Of a stretch of DNA of 55,926 bases, positions 40,730 to 49,286 are shown piece after piece; positions within the stretch are counted from its first letter, which is position 1, and every line of letters begins with the position of its first letter. The DNA comes from Bacteroidales bacterium (GTDB lineage Bacteria; Bacteroidota; Bacteroidia; Bacteroidales; Bacteroidaceae). A program made the translations under genes and the position numbers. The notes beneath the pieces were generated by a model. That model saw only the letters and a program-made list of their open reading frames with translations, was not told the origin of the DNA and did no database searches. Location: positions 1 through 55,926 of the forward strand of contig JAUMXY010000016.1 of assembly GCA_030528885.1 (NCBI GenBank), written 5' to 3'.

Positions 40730-41760
40730 AACTAAAACTTGTAGCAATGCTTTTACTGGCAGCATGCGTTTTCGCTGCTTGTGGAGAAGACCCTGCAAAG
40801 GAGAAGCGGCAAAGAAGAACGGGCAACCTGCTAACCCCTGCCTCTTCCGGCAACCCTTACGAGGTAATGGTCGTGGCTGATGACAGCGTGTGGACAGGAT
40901 ATGCAGGAAGAGCACTGCAAACGATTCTTGACAAGCCGCTGAGAGGACTGCCGCAGGATGAGCCGCAGTTTCATAAGAGCCATGTGGAGAAGGCGCACTA
41001 CAACAGAATCACGAACCTGTTTCGCAACATTGTACGCATTAACATCGGCAATGAATTTACGCAAGCGAAGATGAAGGTGGAAAAGGACGTGCATTCTATT
41101 CCTCAATTGATTATCACGGTCAATGCCCCCAATCAGGTAGAGGCGTCTATCTACATCACGGAGCATACGGGTGAAATAGAAAGCCTGCTTGTCAGCGAGG
41201 AAATCAACCGTGCGGCAAACGACCTCTATTTCGAGCACAACATCAAATTTTCTAAGGCTGTCAAAGAGATGTTTGGCTGTGAAATGTATATCCCAGTGGA
41301 CATCAAAAAGATGAAAAAGGGAGAAGACTTCATCTGGGCAAGCAACGACGGCATTACTTCCATACAGAACATATGCATCTACTCGTTGCCTTATGTCAGC
41401 GAGAAGATGTTTACCAAGAAACCATACATCGCGCTGCGCGACACTATCATGAAACGTAACATTCCAGGAGAAAAGCCTGGCATGTGGATGCAGACAAACC
41501 CAGAGTTTGTGTGGACAAAGAACATTAGCGTGGCAGGACAGTACGCCATGGAGGCGCGCGGACTCTGGGAAATGCGCAATGACGCCATGGGAGGTCCTTT
41601 TGTGAGCCATTCAAGAATTGACAGCAAGAACGGACGCGTCATCGTGGTTGAAGGCTTTGTCTATGCTCCTGAGAAGATGAAGCGCACGATGATCAGAAGG
41701 CTCGAAGCAGCGCTATACACATTAGAAACACCTAAAGAAGAAGAAAATGGAACGAATTAA
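40726..41760 (+). CDS. DUF4837 family lipoprotein
   Basis: A 344-residue lipoprotein with signal peptide MKLKLVAMLLLAACVFAAC (Cys19). The mature protein (NPYEVMVVADDSVWTGYAGRALQTILDKPLRGLPQDEPQF; IWASND; NPEFVWTKNISVAGQYAMEARGLWEMRNDAMGGPFVSH) matches DUF4837, a Bacteroidota family without known function. It starts inside the last codons of rlmN and overlaps the pdxA homologue by 14 bp, so the three are translationally coupled. It probably faces the periplasm or sits in the outer membrane. Confidence 0.85.
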   Translation: MKLKLVAMLLLAACVFAACGEDPAKEKRQRRTGNLLTPASSGNPYEVMVVADDSVWTGYAGRALQTILDKPLRGLPQDEPQFHKSHVEKAHYNRITNLFRNIVRINIGNEFTQAKMKVEKDVHSIPQLIITVNAPNQVEASIYITEHTGEIESLLVSEEINRAANDLYFEHNIKFSKAVKEMFGCEMYIPVDIKKMKKGEDFIWASNDGITSIQNICIYSLPYVSEKMFTKKPYIALRDTIMKRNIPGEKPGMWMQTNPEFVWTKNISVAGQYAMEARGLWEMRNDAMGGPFVSHSRIDSKNGRVIVVEGFVYAPEKMKRTMIRRLEAALYTLETPKEEENGTN

Positions 41761-42829
41761 AATAGGAATCACGCATGGCGACATCAATGGCGTCGGCTAT
41801 GAACTGATATTGAAGACTTTTCAGACTGAAGAGATGTGCGCTCTCTGCACACCAGTCATTTACGGCTCGCCAAAGTCTGCCACATACCACAGGAAGGCCA
41901 TCGGCATTCAAACAAATTTCCAGGTGATAGAAACAGCCGAGCAGGCAAAGAGCGGACATCTGAACATGATTAACTGCTTCGACGAGGAGGAACAGAAAAT
42001 AGAAATTGGACAAGCAACGGAGGAAGCTGGAGCTGCAGCGCTTAAGGCTTTGAACATGGCGATGGAAGACTTGAGGCTGGACGCCATTGATGCGCTTGTG
42101 ACTGCCCCACTCAACAATAGCACCATCAAACTCGATAACGGAGAGGCTTTCCCGGGGCAGACTGCCTATATCGAGAAGTGCATCGGAGAAGGAAGAAAAG
42201 CACTCAAGCTATTCATCTGCAATAATCTTCGCATAGCGCTTGCCACAGACAAAATGCCAGTGGCTGACATCCCGTCACACATCACACGCGACACCATTGC
42301 AGAGAAGCTTGTCGTACTGCACAACACGCTGAAGAGAGACTTCTTCATCGACAACCCACGCATCGCAGTATTGGCTCTCAACCCATGCATAGACGGCGCT
42401 GAAGAAAAGAATACGATAGCGCCTGTGGTGGAAGAGCTTTTCAAACGAGGAGTACGATGCATGGGGCCATACATCACCGAGGAATTCCTCAATGCTGGCA
42501 ACCACGAGCACTTCGACGCTATCCTTGCCATGTATTACGACCAAGGCGTCTCTGCATTTAAGACCATTGCACAGCACGAAGGCATCAACTACACGGCAGG
42601 ACTGCCCGTTATCAGAACAGCGCCCTGCACTGCTGTCTGCTACGAGGCTGCTGGCAAGAACGAGACTGACGAACAGGCGTTCCGACAGGCTGTCTATGCA
42701 GCTATTGACGCAGCAAGAACCCGTGCGCGATTTGACCAAGAGCGCAGCAACCCGCTGAAAAAGCAATATTTTGAGAAACGTGACGACTCTGACAAACTGA
42801 AACTTGACCAGGCTACAGAAGAGGAATAA
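41747..42829 (+). CDS. pdxA: PdxA-family protein lacking the metal-binding histidines
   Basis: A 360-residue homologue of 4-hydroxythreonine-4-phosphate dehydrogenase (vitamin B6 synthesis). Overall length, the KIGITHGDINGVGYE start, NYTAGLPVIRTAP and the NPLKKQYFEKRDDSDKLKLD end match Bacteroidota PdxA. However, all three metal ligands of the E. coli enzyme are replaced: THLP reads DKMP (Lys169 for His), NPHAG reads NPCID (Cys214) and MYHDQG reads MYYDQG (Tyr264). The substrate-phosphate His of GHTE is Gln138 (FPGQTAY), and the later HGTA motif reads CTAV. The frame is intact. It is therefore likely inactive in the classic reaction or has taken another role; pdxA is a family name here, not a function. 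Confidence 0.8.
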   Translation: MERIKIGITHGDINGVGYELILKTFQTEEMCALCTPVIYGSPKSATYHRKAIGIQTNFQVIETAEQAKSGHLNMINCFDEEEQKIEIGQATEEAGAAALKALNMAMEDLRLDAIDALVTAPLNNSTIKLDNGEAFPGQTAYIEKCIGEGRKALKLFICNNLRIALATDKMPVADIPSHITRDTIAEKLVVLHNTLKRDFFIDNPRIAVLALNPCIDGAEEKNTIAPVVEELFKRGVRCMGPYITEEFLNAGNHEHFDAILAMYYDQGVSAFKTIAQHEGINYTAGLPVIRTAPCTAVCYEAAGKNETDEQAFRQAVYAAIDAARTRARFDQERSNPLKKQYFEKRDDSDKLKLDQATEEE

Positions 42830-42854
42830 CGGACACTAAGGCTTAGCAAGCGAA

Positions 42855-43895
42855 ATGAGGAATAAAACAAGAAATATTTTCTTCGTATTCGGCATCATTG
42901 CAATCATTGTCATGCTATTCACCTTCAAGGTGTCATTTGCCGAATTGTGGGCTGACATTCTTCATGCAGGATACTGGCTCGTCGCCATCTTGGGGCTTTG
43001 GGTAATTCTCTACATCATGAACGCCTATGCCTGGAGAATCATCATACGAGGGTCGGGGGACTGCTCTATCCCTTTCTGGAAAATCCTGAAGGTGACAATC
43101 ACAGGTTTTGCCCTCAACTATGCCACCCCTGCAGGATTGATGGGAGGAGAGCCTTATAAGATTCTGGAGGTAAAGCCGTACATCGGGACACAGAGAGCTA
43201 CATCCAGCGTGCTTCTCTTTGCTATGATGCACATCTTTTCGCATTTCTGCTTCTGGGCTACAAGCATCATTGTGTATGTTGCTCTGGCCATGAACGGAAT
43301 AACCTCACTGGGGACAGGAATGGGTATTATATTGCTGCTAATGGCGATTTTTTGCGGAGGCGGAATCTATCTCTTCATCCGAGGATACAAGAACGGAATG
43401 GTCGTTAAGATGCTCACCTGCATCAGCCACATTCCAGGACTAAAGACATGGACGCGCACACTCATCGAGACTCACAAGGAAGACTTGCAAAAGATTGACA
43501 TACAAATATCTGAACTGCACTCACAAAACAGAAAGAGTTTCTATGCCAGTTTTGGACTTGAGTATGTAGGCAGAATACTGCAAAGCTGTGAAATCTACTT
43601 CATGCTCATTCTTTTTGAAGCTGGCGATGGAGGTATGCTGACTTTTGTCTACTCCTTCCTCATCCTGTCGTTCACCAGTTTGTTTGCCAATCTGCTGTTC
43701 TTCATGCCGCTGCAGTTAGGAGGCAGAGAAGGCGGTTTTGCCATGTCGGTGGCACAAATGGGCATGACGGCGGACATCGGCATGTTTGTCAGCATCATCT
43801 GCCGTGTGCGAGAGCTTGTATGGACAGCCATCGGCCTTCTGCTCATGAAAGTGGGCAACAACTTTTCTACACCCTCAACCGAGAAAACAAACTAA
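42855..43895 (+). CDS. YbhN / LPG-synthase-type (UPF0104) membrane protein
   Basis: A 346-residue inner-membrane protein with about eight hydrophobic helices, matching the flippase-like domain found in lysyl-phosphatidylglycerol synthases and YbhN/AglD proteins. Conserved pieces are ALNYATPAGLMGGEPYKILE, the loop ahead of RATSSVLLFAMMHIFSHF, and FFMPLQLGGREGGFAMSV. No aminoacyl-transfer domain is attached. It probably moves or presents a lipid. It starts 25 bp after the pdxA homologue and 1 bp before the ATP-grasp gene, so it belongs to the following lipid-like cassette. Confidence 0.82.
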   Translation: MRNKTRNIFFVFGIIAIIVMLFTFKVSFAELWADILHAGYWLVAILGLWVILYIMNAYAWRIIIRGSGDCSIPFWKILKVTITGFALNYATPAGLMGGEPYKILEVKPYIGTQRATSSVLLFAMMHIFSHFCFWATSIIVYVALAMNGITSLGTGMGIILLLMAIFCGGGIYLFIRGYKNGMVVKMLTCISHIPGLKTWTRTLIETHKEDLQKIDIQISELHSQNRKSFYASFGLEYVGRILQSCEIYFMLILFEAGDGGMLTFVYSFLILSFTSLFANLLFFMPLQLGGREGGFAMSVAQMGMTADIGMFVSIICRVRELVWTAIGLLLMKVGNNFSTPSTEKTN

Positions 43896-43896
43896 A

Positions 43897-44748
43897 ATGA
43901 ACATATTAGGCATAAGCAGAGGAACCAAATTTTCGCCCAATTTAGCTAATAGCGACGCTGCTATATTTGCTACCGTGGTGGAAGAATTGAAAGGGTTGGG
44001 TCATGAGGTCAAGACCATCCATGAGGATGAGATTCTCCAATATGATTACACCCCTTTCGACCGCATCTTTACGATGGCAAGAGACGGGGAGTCACTAGAA
44101 ACATTAAGGGTGGAGCTGAGCAAAGAAACACTGCAAAAATTCATCAATTCAATAGCAGGAGCACTCACCTGTACAAACAAATCGTCCGTTGCAGCCATCA
44201 TGCTCGAAGCGGGCATACCGCAGCCAAACTTCTGCAATGGGCAGAAGCGTACTCTGCTCAAAAGTTTCGTGGAGAACTATAATGAATTGAATGTGCCAAT
44301 ATGGTTGAAGAATAGCGACAGCAGCGCTATAACGGCAGATGACACCATCTTCTGCCAAACAGAAGAGGAATGCCGCAATGCGCTACTTAATTTTGAATCG
44401 AGAGGTGTTGACACATGGATTGCGCAAGAACACCAGAAGGGAGATCTCATCAAGTTCTATGGTGTTGAGGGAACTGATTTCTTCCACTGGAATTACGCAA
44501 GTTCTGGACATTCTAAATTTGGGCACGAAAAGATAAACGGAAAAGAGAAAGGATATCGGTTTAATGCTGAGAACATCAAGCGCTATGCCGACCTTATGGC
44601 CAAGAAGCTTAGCGTACCCATCTATGGCGGGGATGTCATCATTGACGAGGAAGGACATTTCTGGTTTATCGACTTCAATGATTTCCCCAGCTTCTCTATC
44701 TGCCGCAGTGAAGCAGCCAAAGCTATTGCAGAACGAATCATCCAATGA
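43897..44748 (+). CDS. ATP-grasp ligase-like protein
   Basis: A 283-residue cytoplasmic protein with an ATP-grasp fold. After a pre-ATP-grasp N-terminal domain (MNILGISRGTKFSPN), the ATP-binding parts are seen as PIWLKNSDSSAITADD (Lys), TWIAQEHQKGDLIKFYGV and the metal-binding end GGDVIIDEEGHFWFIDFNDFPSF. Such enzymes join a carboxylate to an amine, thiol or hydroxyl through an acyl phosphate. The substrate is not evident. Its 1-bp gap from the YbhN-like gene and its place before a CDP-alcohol phosphotransferase suggest that it changes a lipid head group or its precursor (inference). Confidence 0.78.
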   Translation: MNILGISRGTKFSPNLANSDAAIFATVVEELKGLGHEVKTIHEDEILQYDYTPFDRIFTMARDGESLETLRVELSKETLQKFINSIAGALTCTNKSSVAAIMLEAGIPQPNFCNGQKRTLLKSFVENYNELNVPIWLKNSDSSAITADDTIFCQTEEECRNALLNFESRGVDTWIAQEHQKGDLIKFYGVEGTDFFHWNYASSGHSKFGHEKINGKEKGYRFNAENIKRYADLMAKKLSVPIYGGDVIIDEEGHFWFIDFNDFPSFSICRSEAAKAIAERIIQ

Positions 44749-44793
44749 TTCTTCTACACATTATTGAATAAATAATAAAAGAACTTTTCCCCG

Positions 44794-45780
44794 ATGCAAG
44801 AGAAAATACAATCCACAATAAAATCTAATGATACGGAAGAATGGCTCGATACGGTATGGACAAGACCTATCGGATACCAATGGGCGCGATTCTTTAATCA
44901 TTTTGATATTCATCCCAACACCGTCACAATCCTGTCGATGATTATCGGTGCTGCTTCGGCTTTCTTCTTCGCAAAAGGCAGCTATCGTACAGAAGGCTCT
45001 GAAGGGCTTATCTACAATATCATCGCAGTTTTATTGTTGGCATGGGCTAATTTCTATGACAGTGCAGATGGGCAGTTGGCAAGAATGTCTGGGAAAAAGA
45101 CGCAGCTTGGAAGGATTCTTGATGGAGCAGCAGGAGATGTTTGGTTCTTTTTCATCTATCATGCTCTCGTTTTCCGTTTCTATCTACACCATAGCCTCGA
45201 ATTCCAATGGTTGGGGATAGAAGATAACTCCCAGAATACCCTCATTGCCACAGGTATACTATATATAATCGCATGGTTTTCAGGAATCTGCTGTCATGGC
45301 CGTCAATGCGGACTTGCTGATTATTACAGACAAATTCATCTGTTCTTCTTGAAAGGTAAGGAGGGAAGCGAGCTGGACAACTCTGTACAACAACAACAGC
45401 TCTATGACCAAACGCCGTGGAAAGGGAATGTCATCCAAAAGCTATTCCTGAAAACGTATGTTAACTATACTCGTAATCAGGAGAAGCAGACACCTGAATT
45501 CCAGAAGATGATGACTTCCTTAAAGGAGAAGTACAATACAATAGACAAGATACCGCAAGACTTTCGGAACAAATTTCGTTTTCGTAGCTTGCCCTTGATG
45601 AAATGGACTAATATTCTGACATTCAACACACGGGCTATTGCTCTTTATATATCTTGTCTCATTGATTTGCCATGGTTGTATATCGCATTCGAAATATTTA
45701 TCATGACTGCCTTGTATCTGTATATGCAACATACACATGAAGGGATTTGCAAAAAACTGAGAAAGGAACTAAAAAGTTGA
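44794..45780 (+). CDS. CDP-alcohol phosphatidyltransferase family protein
   Basis: A 328-residue integral membrane enzyme. The family signature runs from Asp89: Asp89-x2-Asp92-Gly93-x2-Ala96-Arg97, then Gly106 and Asp110. The last Asp of the signature, expected at position 114, is Gly here and an Asp comes one residue later (LDGAAGDVW, Asp115). At least five hydrophobic helices are seen; the protein is longer than the usual ~200 residues because of a hydrophilic insert near 185-265. It should transfer a phosphatidyl or similar group from a CDP-activated alcohol to a head group. It lies between ATP-grasp and HAD genes. Confidence 0.85.
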   Translation: MQEKIQSTIKSNDTEEWLDTVWTRPIGYQWARFFNHFDIHPNTVTILSMIIGAASAFFFAKGSYRTEGSEGLIYNIIAVLLLAWANFYDSADGQLARMSGKKTQLGRILDGAAGDVWFFFIYHALVFRFYLHHSLEFQWLGIEDNSQNTLIATGILYIIAWFSGICCHGRQCGLADYYRQIHLFFLKGKEGSELDNSVQQQQLYDQTPWKGNVIQKLFLKTYVNYTRNQEKQTPEFQKMMTSLKEKYNTIDKIPQDFRNKFRFRSLPLMKWTNILTFNTRAIALYISCLIDLPWLYIAFEIFIMTALYLYMQHTHEGICKKLRKELKS

Positions 45781-45799
45781 TTTAACAGATTGATAGAAA

Positions 45800-46534
45800 A
45801 TGATTCAAGCTATTATATTTGACTACGGAGGCACCATAGATACGAATTCCACTCACTGGAGCGAAGTGCTTTGGGAAGGCTACCAAGCGGTTGGCATCCC
45901 TGTCTGCAAAGAAGAATTTCGTACAAGTTATGTCTATGCAGAACGGGCATTGGCCAAACATCCGTACATTAAACCTCATCATACTTTTCATGACCTTCTT
46001 GTCATCAAATGCGATTTAGAGACGAGCGACCTCGTCGATAGAGGAATATGGAAGAGCTCGGAAGAAGACAGGAAAAGGCTCAGCGACATGGTGGCCGACT
46101 ATTGCTACAAATATGTGTTAGAGATTCTAAAAGTTAGCAGACCTGTCATTGCACGGCTAACAGAAATGTACCCTTTGGTACTTGTCAGCAACTTTTACGG
46201 GAACATAGAAACCATATTGGCTGATTTTGACTTACAATATTTCAAGCATATTGTTGAAAGTGCTGTTGTTGGCATACGCAAACCTGACCCCAGAATATTC
46301 CAGCTTGGTGTTGATGCTCTAAGAAAAGTAACAGGAAAAAGCGATAAAGAATTGCCAGCCAGCAATATTCTCGTAGTAGGTGATAGTTTCTCCAAAGACA
46401 TTGTTCCTGCAAATGAAATTGGATGTAAAACCGTATGGATTAAAGGCGTCGGATGGGGGAACGAAGAGACGGACGATTCTATTCCCACATTCATCATCAA
46501 GAATATTGCCGAACTTGAAAACATTTTAGGATAA
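45800..46534 (+). CDS. HAD-superfamily hydrolase
   Basis: A 244-residue HAD protein with a helical cap. Motif I reads DYGGT (nucleophile Asp8, but Gly10 in place of the usual acid/base Asp of DxDGT), motif II VLVSNFYG, motif III Lys in GIRKPDPRIF, and motif IV VGDSFSKDIVPANEIG. It probably removes a phosphate from a small metabolite, although the missing second Asp makes simple phosphatase action less sure. Standing 19 bp after the CDP-alcohol phosphotransferase gene, it may dephosphorylate the lipid product or head-group precursor. Confidence 0.82.
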   Translation: MIQAIIFDYGGTIDTNSTHWSEVLWEGYQAVGIPVCKEEFRTSYVYAERALAKHPYIKPHHTFHDLLVIKCDLETSDLVDRGIWKSSEEDRKRLSDMVADYCYKYVLEILKVSRPVIARLTEMYPLVLVSNFYGNIETILADFDLQYFKHIVESAVVGIRKPDPRIFQLGVDALRKVTGKSDKELPASNILVVGDSFSKDIVPANEIGCKTVWIKGVGWGNEETDDSIPTFIIKNIAELENILG

Positions 46535-46570
46535 AAGAAGGTGACAAATCGTATAATAGGTAAAAAGAAC

Positions 46571-49180
46571 ATGAAACGTTATATCTTAACATTTTTAACC
46601 TTTGCCATCTCATTTCATTTCACGATGGCACAAGTGACAGGTAAGGTCATAGACAGCAAGTCGCGTGAAGCGCTTGACTATGTAAATGTCTATTATGCAG
46701 GAAAGAACGTTGGAGACCAAACCGATGAGAACGGACGATTTGTTATCAAAGAAGATAGCGCATGGAAAGAATTGACATTCTCCTCCATGGGGTATCAGAC
46801 TCAAAAAATAAAGCTCAAGGAGTTCGGCAAAAACAAAAACATCACAGTAAGACTCGTACCCGAAGCAAAAACGCTAAGCGGAGTGACCGTCTCTGGCAAG
46901 AAAGGGAAATACAGCCGAAAGAACAACCCGGCTGTCGAACTGATGAAAAAGGTCATCGCCAACAAGAAGAAAAGCGACCTACGTTCCAAAGACTACTTTA
47001 CCTATACAAAATATGAGAAAATGGTTTTCTCACTCAACGAAGTGAGCGACAAAGTTTTCGATGAAGGAGAATATAAAAGATTTGCCTTCCTCAAAGACCA
47101 TGTAGAGAAATCGCCCCAAACGGGCAAACTCATCCTTCCCCTCACGGTTGATGAAACCCTTTCTGAAATATACTACAGAAAAGACCCTCAAGCAGAGAAA
47201 CAGGTAATCAAGGGCGAAAGCAGCAAAGGAGTAACTGAACTTGTCAACACAGGAGAGATACTTACCACCACACTCAAAGATGTTTTTACCGATGTTGACA
47301 TCTACGAAAACGAGTGCCGTCTTTTGCAATACCCGTTCCGCTCGCCTATCGCAGATAATGCAATATCCTTCTATCGCTACTATCTGCAAGACACGATTGT
47401 CATTGACGGGAATAAAGCAATAGAAGTCGGCTTTTTGCCCAACAACCAACAGGACTTTGGCTTCTCCGGCAATCTCTACATCCTGCTTACCCCCGACTCA
47501 ACATTCCAAGTGCAGCGCGTTGAGTTGAGCATTCCTCGCCGCAGCGATGTCAACTTCGTCGAAAACATGATTATATCGCAAGACTTTACCGAATTGGAAA
47601 GCGGAGAACGAATCGCTGCCACAAACGACATGCTCATCGAGCTTCGTCTCAGTAAATGGCTCGGTAAATTTCAAGTACAAAGGGTTACCCGACTTACTGA
47701 CATAAGTTTTCAGGAAATCCCCCGCTCTCTCTTCAAGAACATCAAAGGCAACACCTTGCGCGAGCCTGATGCATCTATGCAAGATGAAGCTTTCTGGAAT
47801 CAATACCGACAGGTGGAACTAACATCGTCTGAAGGAAAAATGGACAGTTTTCTCGACCGCCTCACACATGTCAAGGGATTCAAATATGTTCTTTTCGGTT
47901 TCAAGGCCCTTGTCGAGAACTTCGTTGAGACAGGTGACTCCCTGCACCCAAACTACGTAGATATAGGTCCTGTAAACACTATCTTGTCTGCTAATCACTA
48001 CGACGGATTCCGATTCAGAGTATCAGCGCTCACCAACGCAAATCTCTCTCCCCATCTCTTTGCCAGTGGATATGCTGCATACGGCTCAAAAACTAATAAT
48101 TTCTACTGGAAAGGACAGCTTACCTACGCTTTTAACAAAAAGGCCTACCTGCCTCGCGAGTTCCCACAGAACAACCTCACTGTATCATGGCTAGACGACA
48201 TCATCTCGCCATTCGACAAGTTTGTTCCGACCGACAAAGACAACATGTTCACGGCACTGCATGCATCAAAAGTTGACCAATACCATCACAGCCGAGAACT
48301 ACACATTGACTACACCCGAGAATATGAAGATGGAGTCAAAATCAACGCACAGTTCACCCGTACACGAAACAATCCGGTCGATGCCCTTTTTTATCAGCGA
48401 TTGGACGGAGCTGGCACACCAAGCAACGACCCAACACGATGGCTTAACGGCATTACAACCACCGAGTTCAAGGCAGGCATCTCTTTTGAGCCTAACGTGA
48501 CCTATATCAACACCAAGCAGCGGCGTGTCAAAGTCAACCACGATGCTCCTGTCCTGTCCCTCAGCCATACTGTCGGCATCAACGGATTCTTAGGAGGACA
48601 ATACAACTACAATGTAACCGAAGCTGGCATCTACAAACGTTTCTGGTTGGGACAATTCGGCAAATTCGATGCCACTCTAAAAGCTGGAATACAATGGGAC
48701 AAGGTTCCCTTCCCACTTCTCATACACCCGGCAGCTAACGCCTCTTATATCATTGAGGACAACACCTTCAACCTCATTTCCAACTTGGAGTTCCTCAACG
48801 ACCGCTACGCATCGCTCATGGCAGAATGGGACCTCAACGGATGGCTGTTCAACCGTATACCCCTCCTAAAAAAACTCAAATGGCGCGAATGCATCGGTGT
48901 AAATGTGCTATGGGGGCAACTCACAGATAAGAATAATCCTGCCTCATCAGGATACACCGACAGCGACCTCTTTTATTTCCCTGGTCATTTCCTTGCCGAC
49001 GGCAGCTACGAACAGAATACCGTTTGCATGGACACAGACACCCCATACATTGAATGGCGTGTCGGAATCCACAACATCTTCAAGCTCATTGAAATTGACT
49101 ATGTCCGTCGCCTCACCTACCTCCACAATCCCAACACAAACAAATGGGGTATACGCTTAAAAGTACGAATGACTTTCTGA
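46571..49180 (+). CDS. DUF5686 outer-membrane protein with carboxypeptidase-regulatory-like domain
   Basis: An 869-residue exported protein. The signal peptide (MKRYILTFLTFAISFHFTMAQ) is followed by a carboxypeptidase-regulatory-like domain (~20-105, VTGKVIDSKSREALDYVNVYY), a linker ending TLSGVTVSGKKG, and the large DUF5686 region, whose C-terminal half (~450-869) has the alternating pattern of an outer-membrane beta barrel and ends in Phe (RLKVRMTF). It is not a TonB-dependent receptor in the strict sense, since no plug motif is seen. The start at 46571 begins the signal peptide. It follows the HAD gene by 36 bp. Function unknown. Confidence 0.85.
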   Translation: MKRYILTFLTFAISFHFTMAQVTGKVIDSKSREALDYVNVYYAGKNVGDQTDENGRFVIKEDSAWKELTFSSMGYQTQKIKLKEFGKNKNITVRLVPEAKTLSGVTVSGKKGKYSRKNNPAVELMKKVIANKKKSDLRSKDYFTYTKYEKMVFSLNEVSDKVFDEGEYKRFAFLKDHVEKSPQTGKLILPLTVDETLSEIYYRKDPQAEKQVIKGESSKGVTELVNTGEILTTTLKDVFTDVDIYENECRLLQYPFRSPIADNAISFYRYYLQDTIVIDGNKAIEVGFLPNNQQDFGFSGNLYILLTPDSTFQVQRVELSIPRRSDVNFVENMIISQDFTELESGERIAATNDMLIELRLSKWLGKFQVQRVTRLTDISFQEIPRSLFKNIKGNTLREPDASMQDEAFWNQYRQVELTSSEGKMDSFLDRLTHVKGFKYVLFGFKALVENFVETGDSLHPNYVDIGPVNTILSANHYDGFRFRVSALTNANLSPHLFASGYAAYGSKTNNFYWKGQLTYAFNKKAYLPREFPQNNLTVSWLDDIISPFDKFVPTDKDNMFTALHASKVDQYHHSRELHIDYTREYEDGVKINAQFTRTRNNPVDALFYQRLDGAGTPSNDPTRWLNGITTTEFKAGISFEPNVTYINTKQRRVKVNHDAPVLSLSHTVGINGFLGGQYNYNVTEAGIYKRFWLGQFGKFDATLKAGIQWDKVPFPLLIHPAANASYIIEDNTFNLISNLEFLNDRYASLMAEWDLNGWLFNRIPLLKKLKWRECIGVNVLWGQLTDKNNPASSGYTDSDLFYFPGHFLADGSYEQNTVCMDTDTPYIEWRVGIHNIFKLIEIDYVRRLTYLHNPNTNKWGIRLKVRMTF

Positions 49181-49286
49181 TACCCCAAGGGGCATAATAA
49201 TATCGTAAATAAACAACATAAAGCGATTCAATCGACATGCCCTACACCTCTTGTCGGAGGTTGGGCACACATCAAAACTTAAAAAC

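Noticed and set aside
46571-49180. TonB-dependent receptor (SusC-like)
   Set aside because: A carboxypeptidase-like start and a barrel are present, but no plug domain or TonB box; it fits DUF5686 better.
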